Source of the DNA: Roseiarcus sp963749715
Lineage (GTDB): Bacteria > Pseudomonadota > Alphaproteobacteria > Rhizobiales > Beijerinckiaceae
DNA: 64,000 bases
Direction of reading: 5' to 3'
NCBI GenBank assembly: GCA_963749715.1
Contig: CAVVNR010000006.1
Coordinates: 186,001 to 250,000 of the forward strand
The translations under genes were made by a program, and so were the position numbers. Shown in pieces: positions 9,388-18,795 of this stretch (position 1 is the first letter of the stretch; each line of letters starts with the position of its first letter). The notes under the pieces are model-generated. The model ran no database searches. It was not told the origin of the DNA and was given only the letters and a program-made list of their open reading frames with translations.

Positions 9388-10097
9388 CCTCGGCGGCGAC
9401 CTTGTTCCATGACGACGCCGCCCATGTCCTGGTGGTCGACGACGATCGGCGGCTGAGAGCCTTGCTATCGAGCTATCTGGTCAGGAACGGCCATCGGGTC
9501 ACGATGGCCGCAACCGCGGCCGAGGCCCGCGGGTTTCTCGACGGATTGGCGTTCGACATCATCGTGCTTGACGTCATGATGCCCGGCGAGAACGGGTTCG
9601 ATTTCGCCTCCGAGTTGCGCGGCCGATCGCAGGTGCCGATACTGATGCTCACGGCGCGGGGCGAACCGCAGGATCGCGTGCGTGGCCTTGAGATCGGCGT
9701 CGACGACTATCTCGCCAAACCGTTTGAACCGCGCGAGCTCCTGCTGCGGATCGGCTCGGTGCTTCGACGCACCCGCGCCGCGGCGGTCGGCGGTCCCGAG
9801 ACGGCGGTCGTGCGTTTCGGGCGCTTCGCGTTCTCGCTCGAGCGCGGCGAGCTCCGCGCCGGCGATGAGACGATCCGCATCACCGAACGCGAGCGCGAGA
9901 TGCTTCGCCTGCTCGCCGCCAATGTCGGCGCAATCGTTTCTCGCGAGGCGTTGTCGGGCCCAGGAGGCGCCGCGCAGGAGCGAACGGTCGATGTCCTGGT
10001 CAACCGACTGCGGCGCAAGATCGAGCAAGATCCCGCCAATCCGACATATCTCCAGACGGCGCGAGGCGCGGGATATCGACTTATAGCGGACCGATGA
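9384..10097 (+). CDS. OmpR-family response regulator (PetR-like)
   Basis: 237 residues. The receiver has 'VLVVDDDRRLR', phospho-acceptor segment 'DIIVLDVMMPGENG', 'PILMLTARGE' and 'GVDDYLAKPF'. The winged-helix output domain carries 'ITEREREMLRLLAANVG' and ends 'NPTYLQTARGAGYRLIADR'. The GTG start at 9384 overlaps the marR stop (GTGA), and the stop overlaps the kinase start (ATGA), so the three genes are translationally coupled. It is the probable partner of the following kinase. Confidence 0.9.
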   Translation: MTSAATLFHDDAAHVLVVDDDRRLRALLSSYLVRNGHRVTMAATAAEARGFLDGLAFDIIVLDVMMPGENGFDFASELRGRSQVPILMLTARGEPQDRVRGLEIGVDDYLAKPFEPRELLLRIGSVLRRTRAAAVGGPETAVVRFGRFAFSLERGELRAGDETIRITEREREMLRLLAANVGAIVSREALSGPGGAAQERTVDVLVNRLRRKIEQDPANPTYLQTARGAGYRLIADR

Positions 10098-11482
10098 GGC
10101 AACGGGTCGCATTCCGCAGTCTGCGTTTGCTGGCGCAGATCCGCATGCTCTGGCGACGCGCGGCGCGCAGCATCGCCGAGATGTTGCCGAAGGGCCTCTA
10201 CAAGCGCTCTCTCCTGATCGTGATCGTGCCGATGGTCCTCTTGCAGACGGCGGTCACGTTCGCGTTCATGCAGCATCACTGGGAGCTCGTGACCCGCAGG
10301 CTCTCCGAGGCGGTGGCGCGCGATGTCGGGGCGCTGACCGACCTCTATCAGAAGCTCCCGCCTGGCGACGACGACGCCTTTCTGGTCAATCTGGCGTCGG
10401 AAAGGTTTCGCATGGACGCAACGTTGCTGCCGGCCGGTCCCCTGCCGCCGGTGATGCCTCGATCGTTCTTTGGAGCGTTGGATCCGCTGACGCGAATCCT
10501 GCCGAGCGAAATCAGGAAGCAGATGAGCGAGCCTTTCTGGCTCGACACCGTCGGCCGATCGGGCCTGATGGAAATACGCGTCGATCTCGGCGGCCGGGTG
10601 CTCCGCCTGATGACCCGCCGCTCCCTCGCTTACGAGGCGAACGCCCATATTTTCGTGCTCTGGATGCTTGGCGCGATGATCGTCCTTTTGACCGTCGCCA
10701 TTATTTTCCTTCGCAACCAGATCCGGCCCATTTTGCGGCTGGCGCGAGCGGCGGAGGATTTCGGCAAGGGCAGGGACCTCGACTTCAGCCCGCATGGCGC
10801 GCGCGAGGTCAGGCAAGCGGGCCGGGCCTTCATCGAAATGAAACGCAGGATCGAGCGCGCGACCGAACAGCGAACCGCGATGCTGAACGGCGTCAGTCAC
10901 GATCTGCGCACGATATTGACCCGTTTCAAACTATCGTTGGCCTTGCTCGACAATTCAGCCGACAGCGAGTTGTTGCAGAAGGACGTCGATGAAATGGGAC
11001 ACATGCTCGAAGGCTATCTCGCCTTCGCCCGGGGGGATGCGGGCGAATCGACCGCGCGAATCAACATTGGCTCGATCCTTGAGGACCTGCGGGCGGATTC
11101 CGAGCGGCATGGCGGTGAGCTTGGCGTCGAGACGCGCGGCGATCTCGACATTCGGGTGCGGCCCATGGCGATGAAGCGCTGCCTTGGCAATCTGGTCGCC
11201 AACGCCCAGCGTCACGCCGACCGCGTCCGGGTTTCGGCGACCCGCGAGGCTCGATTCGTGTCGATCGTCGTCGACGACGACGGCACAGGGATAGCCGCGG
11301 CGCACCGGGAGGACGTCTTCAGGCCCTTCTACCGCCTCGACGAAGCGCGCAACCAAGACGAGGGCGGGGCGGGTCTGGGCCTCGCAATCGCGAGAGATAT
11401 AGCCCGCTCCCACGGCGGTGACATCACCCTCTCAGACAGCCCCATGGGCGGCCTGAGAGCGGCGGTCCGCATTCCCATCTAG
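10094..11482 (+). CDS. Membrane sensor histidine kinase (EnvZ-like)
   Basis: 462 residues. The N-terminal transmembrane helix is around residues 38-60 ('SLLIVIVPMVLLQTAVTFAF'), then a periplasmic domain of ~120 residues. A second membrane helix lies near 190-212 and a HAMP linker follows ('RPILRLARAAEDFGKG'). The H-box is 'LNGVSHDLRTILTRFKL', the N-box 'NLVANAQRHA', and ATP-lid glycine motifs are 'DDDGTGI' and 'GGAGLGLAIARDI'. It sits third in the marR-regulator-kinase operon. Its stop codon shares a CTAG with the convergent trxA stop. Confidence 0.92.
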   Translation: MRQRVAFRSLRLLAQIRMLWRRAARSIAEMLPKGLYKRSLLIVIVPMVLLQTAVTFAFMQHHWELVTRRLSEAVARDVGALTDLYQKLPPGDDDAFLVNLASERFRMDATLLPAGPLPPVMPRSFFGALDPLTRILPSEIRKQMSEPFWLDTVGRSGLMEIRVDLGGRVLRLMTRRSLAYEANAHIFVLWMLGAMIVLLTVAIIFLRNQIRPILRLARAAEDFGKGRDLDFSPHGAREVRQAGRAFIEMKRRIERATEQRTAMLNGVSHDLRTILTRFKLSLALLDNSADSELLQKDVDEMGHMLEGYLAFARGDAGESTARINIGSILEDLRADSERHGGELGVETRGDLDIRVRPMAMKRCLGNLVANAQRHADRVRVSATREARFVSIVVDDDGTGIAAAHREDVFRPFYRLDEARNQDEGGAGLGLAIARDIARSHGGDITLSDSPMGGLRAAVRIPI

Positions 11483-11829
11483 GCCGATTGCCGCGGAGCA
11501 GGCGCTTCGACGGAAGCGTTGATCCACCGGGTCAATTCGCTCTTCGGCCCGGCTCCGGTCTTGGTGGCGACGTGTTTGCCGCCTTTGAACACCATCAGCG
11601 TCGGAATCGAGCGGATACCATATTTGCCGGCGATGCCGGGATTCTCGTCGACGTTGAGCTTGGCGATTTTCACCTTGCCGTTCATTTCGGTCGCGATTTC
11701 TTCAAGCGCCGGGCCGATCATGCGGCATGGCCCGCACCATTCCGCCCAGAAATCGACGACGACCGGTTCGTCGGATTTGATGACGTCGCTCTCGAAACTC
11801 GAATCCGTGACTTTGGCGGTTAGTGACAT
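11479..11829 (-). CDS. trxA: Thioredoxin
   Basis: 116 residues with the redox site 'FWAEWCGPCRMIGP' and the cis-proline region 'GIRSIPTLMVFKGG', so a classical cytoplasmic thioredoxin. The ATG at 11829 (MSLTAKVTD) is preceded by GAGGG and fits the family length; an upstream extension in frame is not needed. It converges on the sensor kinase gene, the two stop codons overlapping inside one CTAG (11479-11482). Confidence 0.95.
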   Translation of the reverse strand: MSLTAKVTDSSFESDVIKSDEPVVVDFWAEWCGPCRMIGPALEEIATEMNGKVKIAKLNVDENPGIAGKYGIRSIPTLMVFKGGKHVATKTGAGPKSELTRWINASVEAPAPRQSA

Positions 11830-11976
11830 GGCGCCCTCGAAAAACGGCGTGCTCGCCGCATGCCCATAGCTAGGAACCCACCGGAGCGGCGTCAAGCAGG
11901 CCGCCCAAATCCTGGACGTCGCCTGCGTCGCGCGCCTTGACAGGCGCGTAGCCGTCGCCTAGCCGAGCGCCCGGTG

Positions 11977-12882
11977 ATGAGCCACGAACAGGCGCAGATC
12001 GTCCGGCAGATCAACGGTCTCAGCGAGATCTCCGACCGCTATGACGCAATTCTTTGCGACATTTGGGGGGTCCTACACAACGGCGTGGCCTCCTTTGCCG
12101 CTGCCTCCGAGGCGCTGGCGTCGTTTCGACGGCGTGGCGGAGCGGTGGTGCTGATCAGCAATGCTCCACGGCCATCGCCGTCCATCCGCCGGCAAGTGCT
12201 CCGGCTCGGCGTTCCGCCGCAGGCGTTCGACGCCATCATCACGTCCGGCGATGTGACGATCGGCCTGATTGAGGAACAGGCCGGCGATCGGGTCCTGCAC
12301 ATCGGTCCGAACCGGGACCTGAGCCTCTTCGACGCGGCCGAGAAGGCCGGAGACGGGCGGCTGAGACGCGTTGCTCTCGCCGACGCCCAATATGCGCTGT
12401 GCACCGGCCTCAGAAACGACGAGATCGAAACGCCCGACGACTACGAACAGGAGCTGCGGGCAATGGCGCCGCGCGGAATGACGATGATCTGCGCCAATCC
12501 CGACATCGTTATCCACCGCGGCGAGACTCTCATTTATTGCGCGGGCGCGCTGGCGCGGCGATATGAAGAGCTCGGCGGCCCGGTCATCTACGCCGGCAAG
12601 CCTCATGCGCCGATTTACCATCGAGCCCTGGCGCTCGCCGGTCGGGCTCGCGGCGCGGCGCTGGACAAGGGCCGGGTCCTCGCGATCGGAGACGGCATGA
12701 AAACGGACATCGCCGGGGCGGCTCGGGCGGGTCTGGACGCGCTGTTCGTCACCGGAGGCATTCATCGCCTCCCATTGCACGGAGAGACGTCAACATCGCG
12801 GGCCGATCCCATTGAACTGCAGCGCTTATACGACGAATATGCGCTGTGGCCGATCGCCGCGATCCCGGCGCTTCGAACGTAG
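11977..12882 (+). CDS. HAD-superfamily class IIA hydrolase (TIGR01459 type)
   Basis: 301 residues. It belongs to the NagD-like class IIA HAD phosphatases: motif I 'AILCDIWGVLHNG', motif II 'VVLISNAPRP', the cap-domain stretch 'MTMICANPDIVIHRGE', lysine motif 'VIYAGKPHAPIYHRAL', and motif IV 'RVLAIGDGMKTDIAGAARAG'. The substrate is unknown. It opens a co-directional group that continues with maoC, ribF, ileS and lspA. A GTG codon directly precedes the chosen ATG. Confidence 0.85.
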   Translation: MSHEQAQIVRQINGLSEISDRYDAILCDIWGVLHNGVASFAAASEALASFRRRGGAVVLISNAPRPSPSIRRQVLRLGVPPQAFDAIITSGDVTIGLIEEQAGDRVLHIGPNRDLSLFDAAEKAGDGRLRRVALADAQYALCTGLRNDEIETPDDYEQELRAMAPRGMTMICANPDIVIHRGETLIYCAGALARRYEELGGPVIYAGKPHAPIYHRALALAGRARGAALDKGRVLAIGDGMKTDIAGAARAGLDALFVTGGIHRLPLHGETSTSRADPIELQRLYDEYALWPIAAIPALRT

Positions 12883-12912
12883 ACGTCGAACCCCAGGGCT
12901 GGATTCGCCCCG

Positions 12913-13368
12913 ATGCAGAGCCCCCTGTTTCGGACTCTCCACTTTGAGGATCTTGCGATCGGCATGCGCGCGACAATTCGCAAGACGGTCGGGAACGAGG
13001 ACGTCATTGGATTCGCCGAGCTTTCGGGCGATCACAATCCGATCCACTTGTCCGAGCATTTCGCCCGCAAGACCCGATTCGGCGGCCGGATCGTTCATGG
13101 GCTCTACACCGCAAGCCTCATTTCCGGGGTCATCGGCATGCGCCTGCCGGGACCGGGCGCCGTCTATATCTCTCAGACCTTGCGCTTTCTCGGACCGGTC
13201 AAAATCGGGGACGACGTCGACGTCAGCGTGGAGGTTGTCGAGTTGACGGAGAAGAATCGCCGCGTCCGATTGCATTGCGAGTGCCGCGTCGGCGATCAGG
13301 TCGTCCTTGACGGAGAAGGCGTCCTCAGCGTTCCCCCGACGCCAAAGCCGAAGCATGCCGCGTGTTGA
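12913..13368 (+). CDS. MaoC-family (R)-specific enoyl-CoA hydratase-like protein
   Basis: A 151-residue hot-dog protein with the hydratase signature 'FAELSGDHNPIHLSEHFA', containing the catalytic Asp/His pair, followed by 'GRIVHGLYTASLISGVIG' and 'YISQTLRFLGPVKIGD'. Such enzymes hydrate trans-2-enoyl-CoA and can feed polyhydroxyalkanoate synthesis or beta-oxidation. It lies 30 bases after the HAD gene and 83 bases before ribF. The physiological substrate cannot be told from sequence. Confidence 0.87.
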   Translation: MQSPLFRTLHFEDLAIGMRATIRKTVGNEDVIGFAELSGDHNPIHLSEHFARKTRFGGRIVHGLYTASLISGVIGMRLPGPGAVYISQTLRFLGPVKIGDDVDVSVEVVELTEKNRRVRLHCECRVGDQVVLDGEGVLSVPPTPKPKHAAC

Positions 13369-13451
13369 CCGGATCGGGAGGCAAGGGCAATTTGCGCGGG
13401 CTCCGAAACCCGGGGACCGGCCGGTCAAAGCCCGAGGATCAGCAGGACGCA

Positions 13452-14405
13452 ATGACCAACGGCTTCGTGCTCGCCACGGACCCGATGCAGCCGCCGCCCG
13501 GGCTGGAGGGTGCGGTTTACGCCATCGGAAATTTTGACGGCCTGCATCTCGGGCATAAGGCGGTCATTGAGCGGGCGGTCGCCGTGGCGCGGGAGCGAGC
13601 GGCCCCCAGCGCGATATTGACCTTCGAGCCGCATCCCGCGGACTTTTTTGCCGGGCGGCCGGTCGTCTTTCGCTTGACGCCGGCGCAGGACAAAGCCGGA
13701 ATTTGCCCCCGGTTCGGGCTCAAGGGCATTGTGTTCATTCGTTTCGGCGCCTCGCTCGCCGCGATGAGCGCGGACGAGTTCGTCGCCCAGGTTCTCGTCG
13801 CGCGCCTCGGCGCCGCCGCCGTCGTCGTCGGATGGGATTTTCATTTCGGCAAGGGCCGGTCGGGCTCGCCGTCCACCCTCGCCGTGGCTGGCGCGAGGCA
13901 CGGCTTCGCTGTTGAGATCGTCGCAAAGGTCGAAGACGGCGCCGAAGAAGCGGCCGTCGCCGTGTCCTCAAGCGCCATTCGCAAGGCTCTCGAGCGTGGC
14001 GACCTCGCCGCCGCGGCGCGGGGCCTCGGGCGCAACTATTCGGTCAGCGGCCGAGTTATTTCCGGTCAGCGCCTGGGACGCACCCTCGGCGTCCCGACGG
14101 CGAATCTCGCGTTGGAGCCAACCAACCGGCTGGCGCATGGGGTCTATGCCGTCGTGGCGCGGGTCGATGGGCGGGCCTTTCCCGCGGTCGCCAGCTTTGG
14201 AACCCGGCCGACAGTCGATAACGGCCCGCCTTTGCTCGAGGTTCATCTCCTCGATTTCAACGGGGATCTCTACGGGCGCGAAATGGAAGTCGAGTTCGTC
14301 GAACGCATCCGCGACGAGCTCAAATTCGACTCGATCCCGTCGCTCACGGCCGAAATGGAGCGCGACAAGGCGCGGGCCCGCGCAATTCTCGCTGTCGGGA
14401 GATAG
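13452..14405 (+). CDS. ribF: Bifunctional riboflavin kinase/FAD synthetase
   Basis: 317 residues. The N-terminal adenylyltransferase has 'AVYAIGNFDGLHLGHKAVIE' and 'ILTFEPHPADFFAG'; 'VSSSAIRKALERGDL' closes that domain. The C-terminal flavokinase has 'GQRLGRTLGVPTANL', 'HGVYAVVARVDG', 'ASFGTRPTVDNG' and 'FVERIRDELKFDS'. It makes FMN and then FAD in the cytoplasm. ATG 13452 is chosen where family homology starts. The gene stands just upstream of ileS. Confidence 0.93.
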   Translation: MTNGFVLATDPMQPPPGLEGAVYAIGNFDGLHLGHKAVIERAVAVARERAAPSAILTFEPHPADFFAGRPVVFRLTPAQDKAGICPRFGLKGIVFIRFGASLAAMSADEFVAQVLVARLGAAAVVVGWDFHFGKGRSGSPSTLAVAGARHGFAVEIVAKVEDGAEEAAVAVSSSAIRKALERGDLAAAARGLGRNYSVSGRVISGQRLGRTLGVPTANLALEPTNRLAHGVYAVVARVDGRAFPAVASFGTRPTVDNGPPLLEVHLLDFNGDLYGREMEVEFVERIRDELKFDSIPSLTAEMERDKARARAILAVGR

Positions 14406-14484
14406 AAGCGGATTTGGCGAATTGCCGCAAATCCTCTAATCCCACCCGGCCCTCGCCGCGCCCCCGAATTTGGCTTCCGCTCTC

Positions 14485-17400
14485 ATGTCCGACGCGCCTG
14501 TCTCAAGCCTCGACTATTCGCGCACTCTTTTCCTGCCCAAGACGGATTTTCCCATGCGGGGGGGTCTGCCGCAGAAGGAGCCGGAGATTCTGGCTCGCTG
14601 GGCGCGCGAGAATCTCTATGGCGCGCTGCGCGAGAGCGGCAAGGGACGCCCCAAATTCGTGCTCCACGACGGGCCGCCCTACGCCAATGGCAGCGTCCAC
14701 ATCGGCACCGCGCTCAACAAGACGCTCAAGGACATTGTCGTGCGCTCGCATCAGATGACCGGGCGGGAATCCAATTACGTTCCCGGCTGGGATTGCCACG
14801 GGCTGCCGATCGAGTGGAAGGTCGAGGAGGAATTCTACCGAAGCAAAGGCAAGTCAAAGCCGGATTTCTCCGATTCGCAAGCCATCATCGCGTTCCGCAG
14901 GGAATGCCGCGCCTATGCCGAACATTGGCTCTCCGTGCAGCGGGAGGAATTCAAGCGGCTCGGCGTCGTCGGCGATTGGGACCATCCCTATACGACGATG
15001 AGCTATCCCGCCGAAGCTCAGATCGCGCGCGAGATCTTCAAATTCGTCGCCAACGGCCTGCTCTATCGCGGCTCGAAGCCGGTGATGTGGAGCGTCATCG
15101 AGAAGACTGCGCTCGCCGAGGCGGAGGTCGAGTACGAAGACCACGTCAGCGACACGATCTATGCGGCGTTCCCTGTCGAGGGCGACCTGACCTACTTTCC
15201 CGAGAAAAGCTATCTGAAACAGGACTTTCTCAGTGAGTTTGCGGCGCTTCGTGTTATTGAGACCGCGGCTGCGGCCGCTCAACCGACCAAGCTTGGGGGA
15301 GTAAAGGTTGTTATCTGGACAACAACGCCTTGGACAATTCCTGGAAACCGAGCAATCGCATATTCGCGGCGTATCCCTTACGGCCTCTATGAGGTGGACG
15401 TCGCACCCGCTGACAACTGGGTCAAAGCCGGTGATGTCTATTTGGTAGCGGATGCACTTGCCGACGCAATGTTTTCCGCAGCACGGATTACCGCGGGAGG
15501 GTTCAAGCGAATCGGTGACGTCGCCCACGGAGATTTGGAGTCGGTAGTCTGCGCCCATCCGCTTCACGCGCACGGCTACGGGTTCGTCGTTCCTCTGCTC
15601 GACGGCGACTATGTGACCGAAGAGGCCGGAACCGGCTTTGTTCACACCGCTCCCGGCCACGGCCGTGAGGACTTCGAACTCTGGACGGCCAATACGCGAC
15701 TGCTTCAGGAGCGCGGAATCGACACCCGCATTCCCTACACGGTCGACGAGAACGGCGCCTTCACTGAAGAGGCGCCTGGCTTCGAAGGCAAGCGCGTCAT
15801 CACCGATGCCGGCAAAGTCGGAGACGCCAACAGAGCTGTTATGGATGCGCTGAGCAAAGTCGGCGCGCTCGTTGCGCGCGGCAGGCTCAAGCACCAGTAT
15901 CCGCACAGCTGGCGGTCCAAGACCCCGGTCATCTTTCGCAATACGCCGCAATGGTTTCTGGCGATGGATCGCCCCTTCGCCAACGCGCATGGCGGCAAGA
16001 CCCTTCGCGCCATTGCGGTTGACGCGATCGAACGCACGCGATGGGCGCCCCCGTCCGGCGAGAACCGGATCAAGGGCATGGTGGCGAATAAGCCCGATTG
16101 GGTGCTTTCGCGCCAGCGCGCCTGGGGCGTGCCCCTGTCGATTTTCGTCCGCAAGGACGGTCACGAAATGCTGTTCGACGAGGAGGTGAACGCGCGAATA
16201 GCCGAAGCCTACGAACAGGAAGGCGCCGACGCCTGGTTCGCCGAGGGCGCCAAGGAGCGGTTCCTCGGCGCAAAGCACAACTCCGACGCCTACGACAAGA
16301 TCGACGACCTGGTTGAAGTCTGGTTCGATTCGGGATCGACCCACGCCTTCGTCCTTGAGGACCCGATCCACTTCCCCGGACTGGCCGGCATCCGGCGGGC
16401 GATCGACGGCGGCGCGGACACGGTGATGTATCTCGAGGGCTCCGACCAGCATCGCGGCTGGTTCCAGTCGTCGCTCCTGGAAAGCTGCGGCACGCGCGGG
16501 CGGGCGCCGTTCGACATCGTGCTGACCCATGGCTTCACGCTCGACGAGGGCGGCCGCAAGATGTCCAAGTCGCTGGGCAACCAGACGTTCCCGCAGGACG
16601 TCATCCGCGCTTCCGGCGCCGACATCCTGCGCTTATGGGTGGCCAGCGTCGACTATACCGATGATCAGCGCATCGGCCCGGAAATCCTTAAAGCCGTGAG
16701 CGACAACTATCGCAAGTTGCGCAACACGATCCGCTGGATGCTGGGAACTCTGGCCCATCGCGAGCAAGGCGATTCGGTCGGCCATGCGCCGATGAGCGGC
16801 TTGGAGCGGCTGATGCTCCACAAGCTCGTCGAACTCGACCTCAAGGTTCGCGAGGCTTATGACAATTTCGACTTCGCTCGCGTCGTCGCGACGCTGACCG
16901 CGTTCATCAACGCCGACCTGTCCGCCTTTTACTTCGACATCCGCAAGGATGCGCTCTATTGCGACCCGCCGTCGAGCGTCAGGCGGCGCGGGGCGCTGGA
17001 GACGATCGAGCAAATCTTCCGCGCGGTCGCGATCTGGCTCGCGCCGGTCCTGGTCTTTACCATGGAGGAAGCCTGGGCGTCGCGCGGCGTCGGCCACCGC
17101 TCGATCCATCTCGAACAATTTCCGGCCATCCCCGCCGCGTGGCGCGATGACCGGCTGGCCAAGACCTGGGATACGATCCGGATGCTGCGTCTCGCGGTCA
17201 CCGGCGCGATCGAAATCGCCCGGGCCGACAAGCTGATCGGCTCCTCCCTGGAGGCCGCGCCGCGCGTCTATCTGAGCAATCCCGAGCATTTAAGGGCGCT
17301 TGAGGGAATCGATTTTGCGGAGGTCTGCATCACTTCGGAGATTGCGATCGAATTCGGGAAGCCGATCCCCGAAGCGGCGTTTCGCCTGCCCGAAGCTGCT

Positions 17401-17556
17401 GACGTCGGCGTCGTGGTGGAGCGCGCGAAGGGCGTCAAATGCGCGCGCTCGTGGCGCTATTTCGATCCCGCGACGGCCGAGCCCGATTTTCCTGATGTTA
17501 CTCCTCGCGATGCCAAGGCGCTGCGCGAACTCAAGACGCTGGGCCGCTTGCCGTGA
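14485..17556 (+). CDS. ileS: Isoleucyl-tRNA synthetase
   Basis: 1,023 residues, class I synthetase. 'HDGPPYANGSVHIGTALNK' contains the HIGH-type motif, 'WDCHGLPIEWKVEEE' is typical, and 'GGRKMSKSLGNQ' is the KMSKS loop. The CP1 editing region contains 'VVIWTTTPWTIPGNRAIAYS' and 'GTGFVHTAPGHGREDFELW'. The C-terminal segment has a single Cys ('KCARSWRYF') and no full zinc finger. About 15220-15620, within the editing domain, has noticeably lower GC and different codon choice than the rest. The stop overlaps the lspA GTG. A TTG at 14470 is an alternative start. Confidence 0.95.
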   Translation: MSDAPVSSLDYSRTLFLPKTDFPMRGGLPQKEPEILARWARENLYGALRESGKGRPKFVLHDGPPYANGSVHIGTALNKTLKDIVVRSHQMTGRESNYVPGWDCHGLPIEWKVEEEFYRSKGKSKPDFSDSQAIIAFRRECRAYAEHWLSVQREEFKRLGVVGDWDHPYTTMSYPAEAQIAREIFKFVANGLLYRGSKPVMWSVIEKTALAEAEVEYEDHVSDTIYAAFPVEGDLTYFPEKSYLKQDFLSEFAALRVIETAAAAAQPTKLGGVKVVIWTTTPWTIPGNRAIAYSRRIPYGLYEVDVAPADNWVKAGDVYLVADALADAMFSAARITAGGFKRIGDVAHGDLESVVCAHPLHAHGYGFVVPLLDGDYVTEEAGTGFVHTAPGHGREDFELWTANTRLLQERGIDTRIPYTVDENGAFTEEAPGFEGKRVITDAGKVGDANRAVMDALSKVGALVARGRLKHQYPHSWRSKTPVIFRNTPQWFLAMDRPFANAHGGKTLRAIAVDAIERTRWAPPSGENRIKGMVANKPDWVLSRQRAWGVPLSIFVRKDGHEMLFDEEVNARIAEAYEQEGADAWFAEGAKERFLGAKHNSDAYDKIDDLVEVWFDSGSTHAFVLEDPIHFPGLAGIRRAIDGGADTVMYLEGSDQHRGWFQSSLLESCGTRGRAPFDIVLTHGFTLDEGGRKMSKSLGNQTFPQDVIRASGADILRLWVASVDYTDDQRIGPEILKAVSDNYRKLRNTIRWMLGTLAHREQGDSVGHAPMSGLERLMLHKLVELDLKVREAYDNFDFARVVATLTAFINADLSAFYFDIRKDALYCDPPSSVRRRGALETIEQIFRAVAIWLAPVLVFTMEEAWASRGVGHRSIHLEQFPAIPAAWRDDRLAKTWDTIRMLRLAVTGAIEIARADKLIGSSLEAAPRVYLSNPEHLRALEGIDFAEVCITSEIAIEFGKPIPEAAFRLPEAADVGVVVERAKGVKCARSWRYFDPATAEPDFPDVTPRDAKALRELKTLGRLP

Positions 17557-18065
17557 AGCCGCCGCTGTTGGGAGGTCTTGTCGCGCTGATTGTCGTCTTC
17601 ATTGACCAAATCGCAAAAATTACAGTCCTGTCGCACTCCGACCAGTTGGTGGCCGATTCGCCGCCGTTGACCCCGTTCCTTGATTTGACCCTGCGGTGGA
17701 ACCACGGCATTTCGTTCAGCTTGTTCGACCGCGGTTCCGCGTCTGGGCAGACGGGCCTGCTTGCCCTGACCTTCGCGGCGACCGCCTTGCTTGCGTGGTG
17801 GCTTTATCGATCTCGATCCGGGCTGCCCGCCGCCGGCCTCGGCCTGATTATTGGCGGCGCCCTTGGAAATGCGATTGACCGAATTGGTCATGGCGCTGTC
17901 GTTGATTATCTCGATTTTCACGCCTTTGGCCGTCACTTTTTCGTCTTCAATATCGCCGATGCCGCGATTAACGTCGGGGTCGTCCTGTTGATTCTCGACC
18001 TGCTTCCCATTCCGCGGGCGGCGAACGGCCGAAGCAACACGAGTTCGCCCGATGGCGCACGCTGA
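17553..18065 (+). CDS. lspA: Lipoprotein signal peptidase (signal peptidase II)
   Basis: 170 residues, about four transmembrane helices. The catalytic aspartates are in 'GNAIDRIGHGAVVDYLDFH' and 'FNIADAAINVGVV'. It cleaves the signal peptide from diacylated prolipoproteins in the inner membrane. It starts with GTG overlapping the ileS stop (GTGA), the widespread ileS-lspA arrangement. Confidence 0.95.
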   Translation: MKPPLLGGLVALIVVFIDQIAKITVLSHSDQLVADSPPLTPFLDLTLRWNHGISFSLFDRGSASGQTGLLALTFAATALLAWWLYRSRSGLPAAGLGLIIGGALGNAIDRIGHGAVVDYLDFHAFGRHFFVFNIADAAINVGVVLLILDLLPIPRAANGRSNTSSPDGAR

Positions 18066-18201
18066 GATCGAGCAAAATCGCCCAGGCGACCTCCTTGTCG
18101 GGGGCTCCGATTGCGTCATCGAATAGCCGGAATTTGCGGCCAGACACCGTTCTCGGTTGGACCGGGCGTCGCAAGAGTTGCGGAGGGCAAGGGGTAGGGC
18201 G

Positions 18202-18795
18202 ATGGGCTTTGGTTTGCGGTGGTTTGCGGCGGTCGCGTTCGCGATGACCCCGTCCGTTTTCACCGTTTCTCCGGCCTGGGCCGGCGACGATGGTCAGGCG
18301 CCTCTGTGGCAGGGAATCGGATCGATTTTCGGTCCGGCTATTGGGCTCGGCGGCGAAAAGCCGCCTCCGATTGATTACCATGAGCACGGCAAAATTGTCT
18401 TACCGCCGAAAATGGAGCTGCCGCCTCCCGGCTCCTCCGCTTCGGCGGACCCGGACTGGCCGGTGAATCAGGAGATTCTGAACAAGAAGGCGCAAAAGGA
18501 AGAGGCGAAGAAAACGATCGCAGGAGTTGGCGACGCCCGGCAGCGTTACACCCATCCGTTCCCTCCGAACACGCCGGTGACCGTCCGCGCGGTCGACCCC
18601 GAGGGACAAGAGGTGAAGTGCGATGGCGCGTGCGGATCGACGTCATCCGCGCTTGGCAACCTCAATCCGTTGAACTGGGTCGGAATGGGAAAGACCGCTC
18701 CGCTCGGTCCGGAACCGGACCGCGAATGGCTGACCGATCCGCCGAAGGGCTTCCGTGCCCCGGTCCAGCCGATACAGGGATCGGCCTCGAACTGA
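18202..18795 (+). CDS. Exported protein of unknown function downstream of lspA
   Basis: 197 residues. A signal peptide is evident: basic start, then 'WFAAVAFAMTPSVFTVSPAWA' ending in a likely AWA cleavage site. The mature part is rich in Pro and polar residues ('EKPPPIDYHEHGKIVLPPKM') and includes a 'CDGACG' pair of cysteines. ATG 18202 follows AAGGGG at a good distance, so it is preferred over an upstream in-frame start. I do not recognise a domain. Similar proteins often follow lspA in related bacteria, from memory, which makes an envelope role plausible. Confidence 0.7.
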   Translation: MGFGLRWFAAVAFAMTPSVFTVSPAWAGDDGQAPLWQGIGSIFGPAIGLGGEKPPPIDYHEHGKIVLPPKMELPPPGSSASADPDWPVNQEILNKKAQKEEAKKTIAGVGDARQRYTHPFPPNTPVTVRAVDPEGQEVKCDGACGSTSSALGNLNPLNWVGMGKTAPLGPEPDREWLTDPPKGFRAPVQPIQGSASN

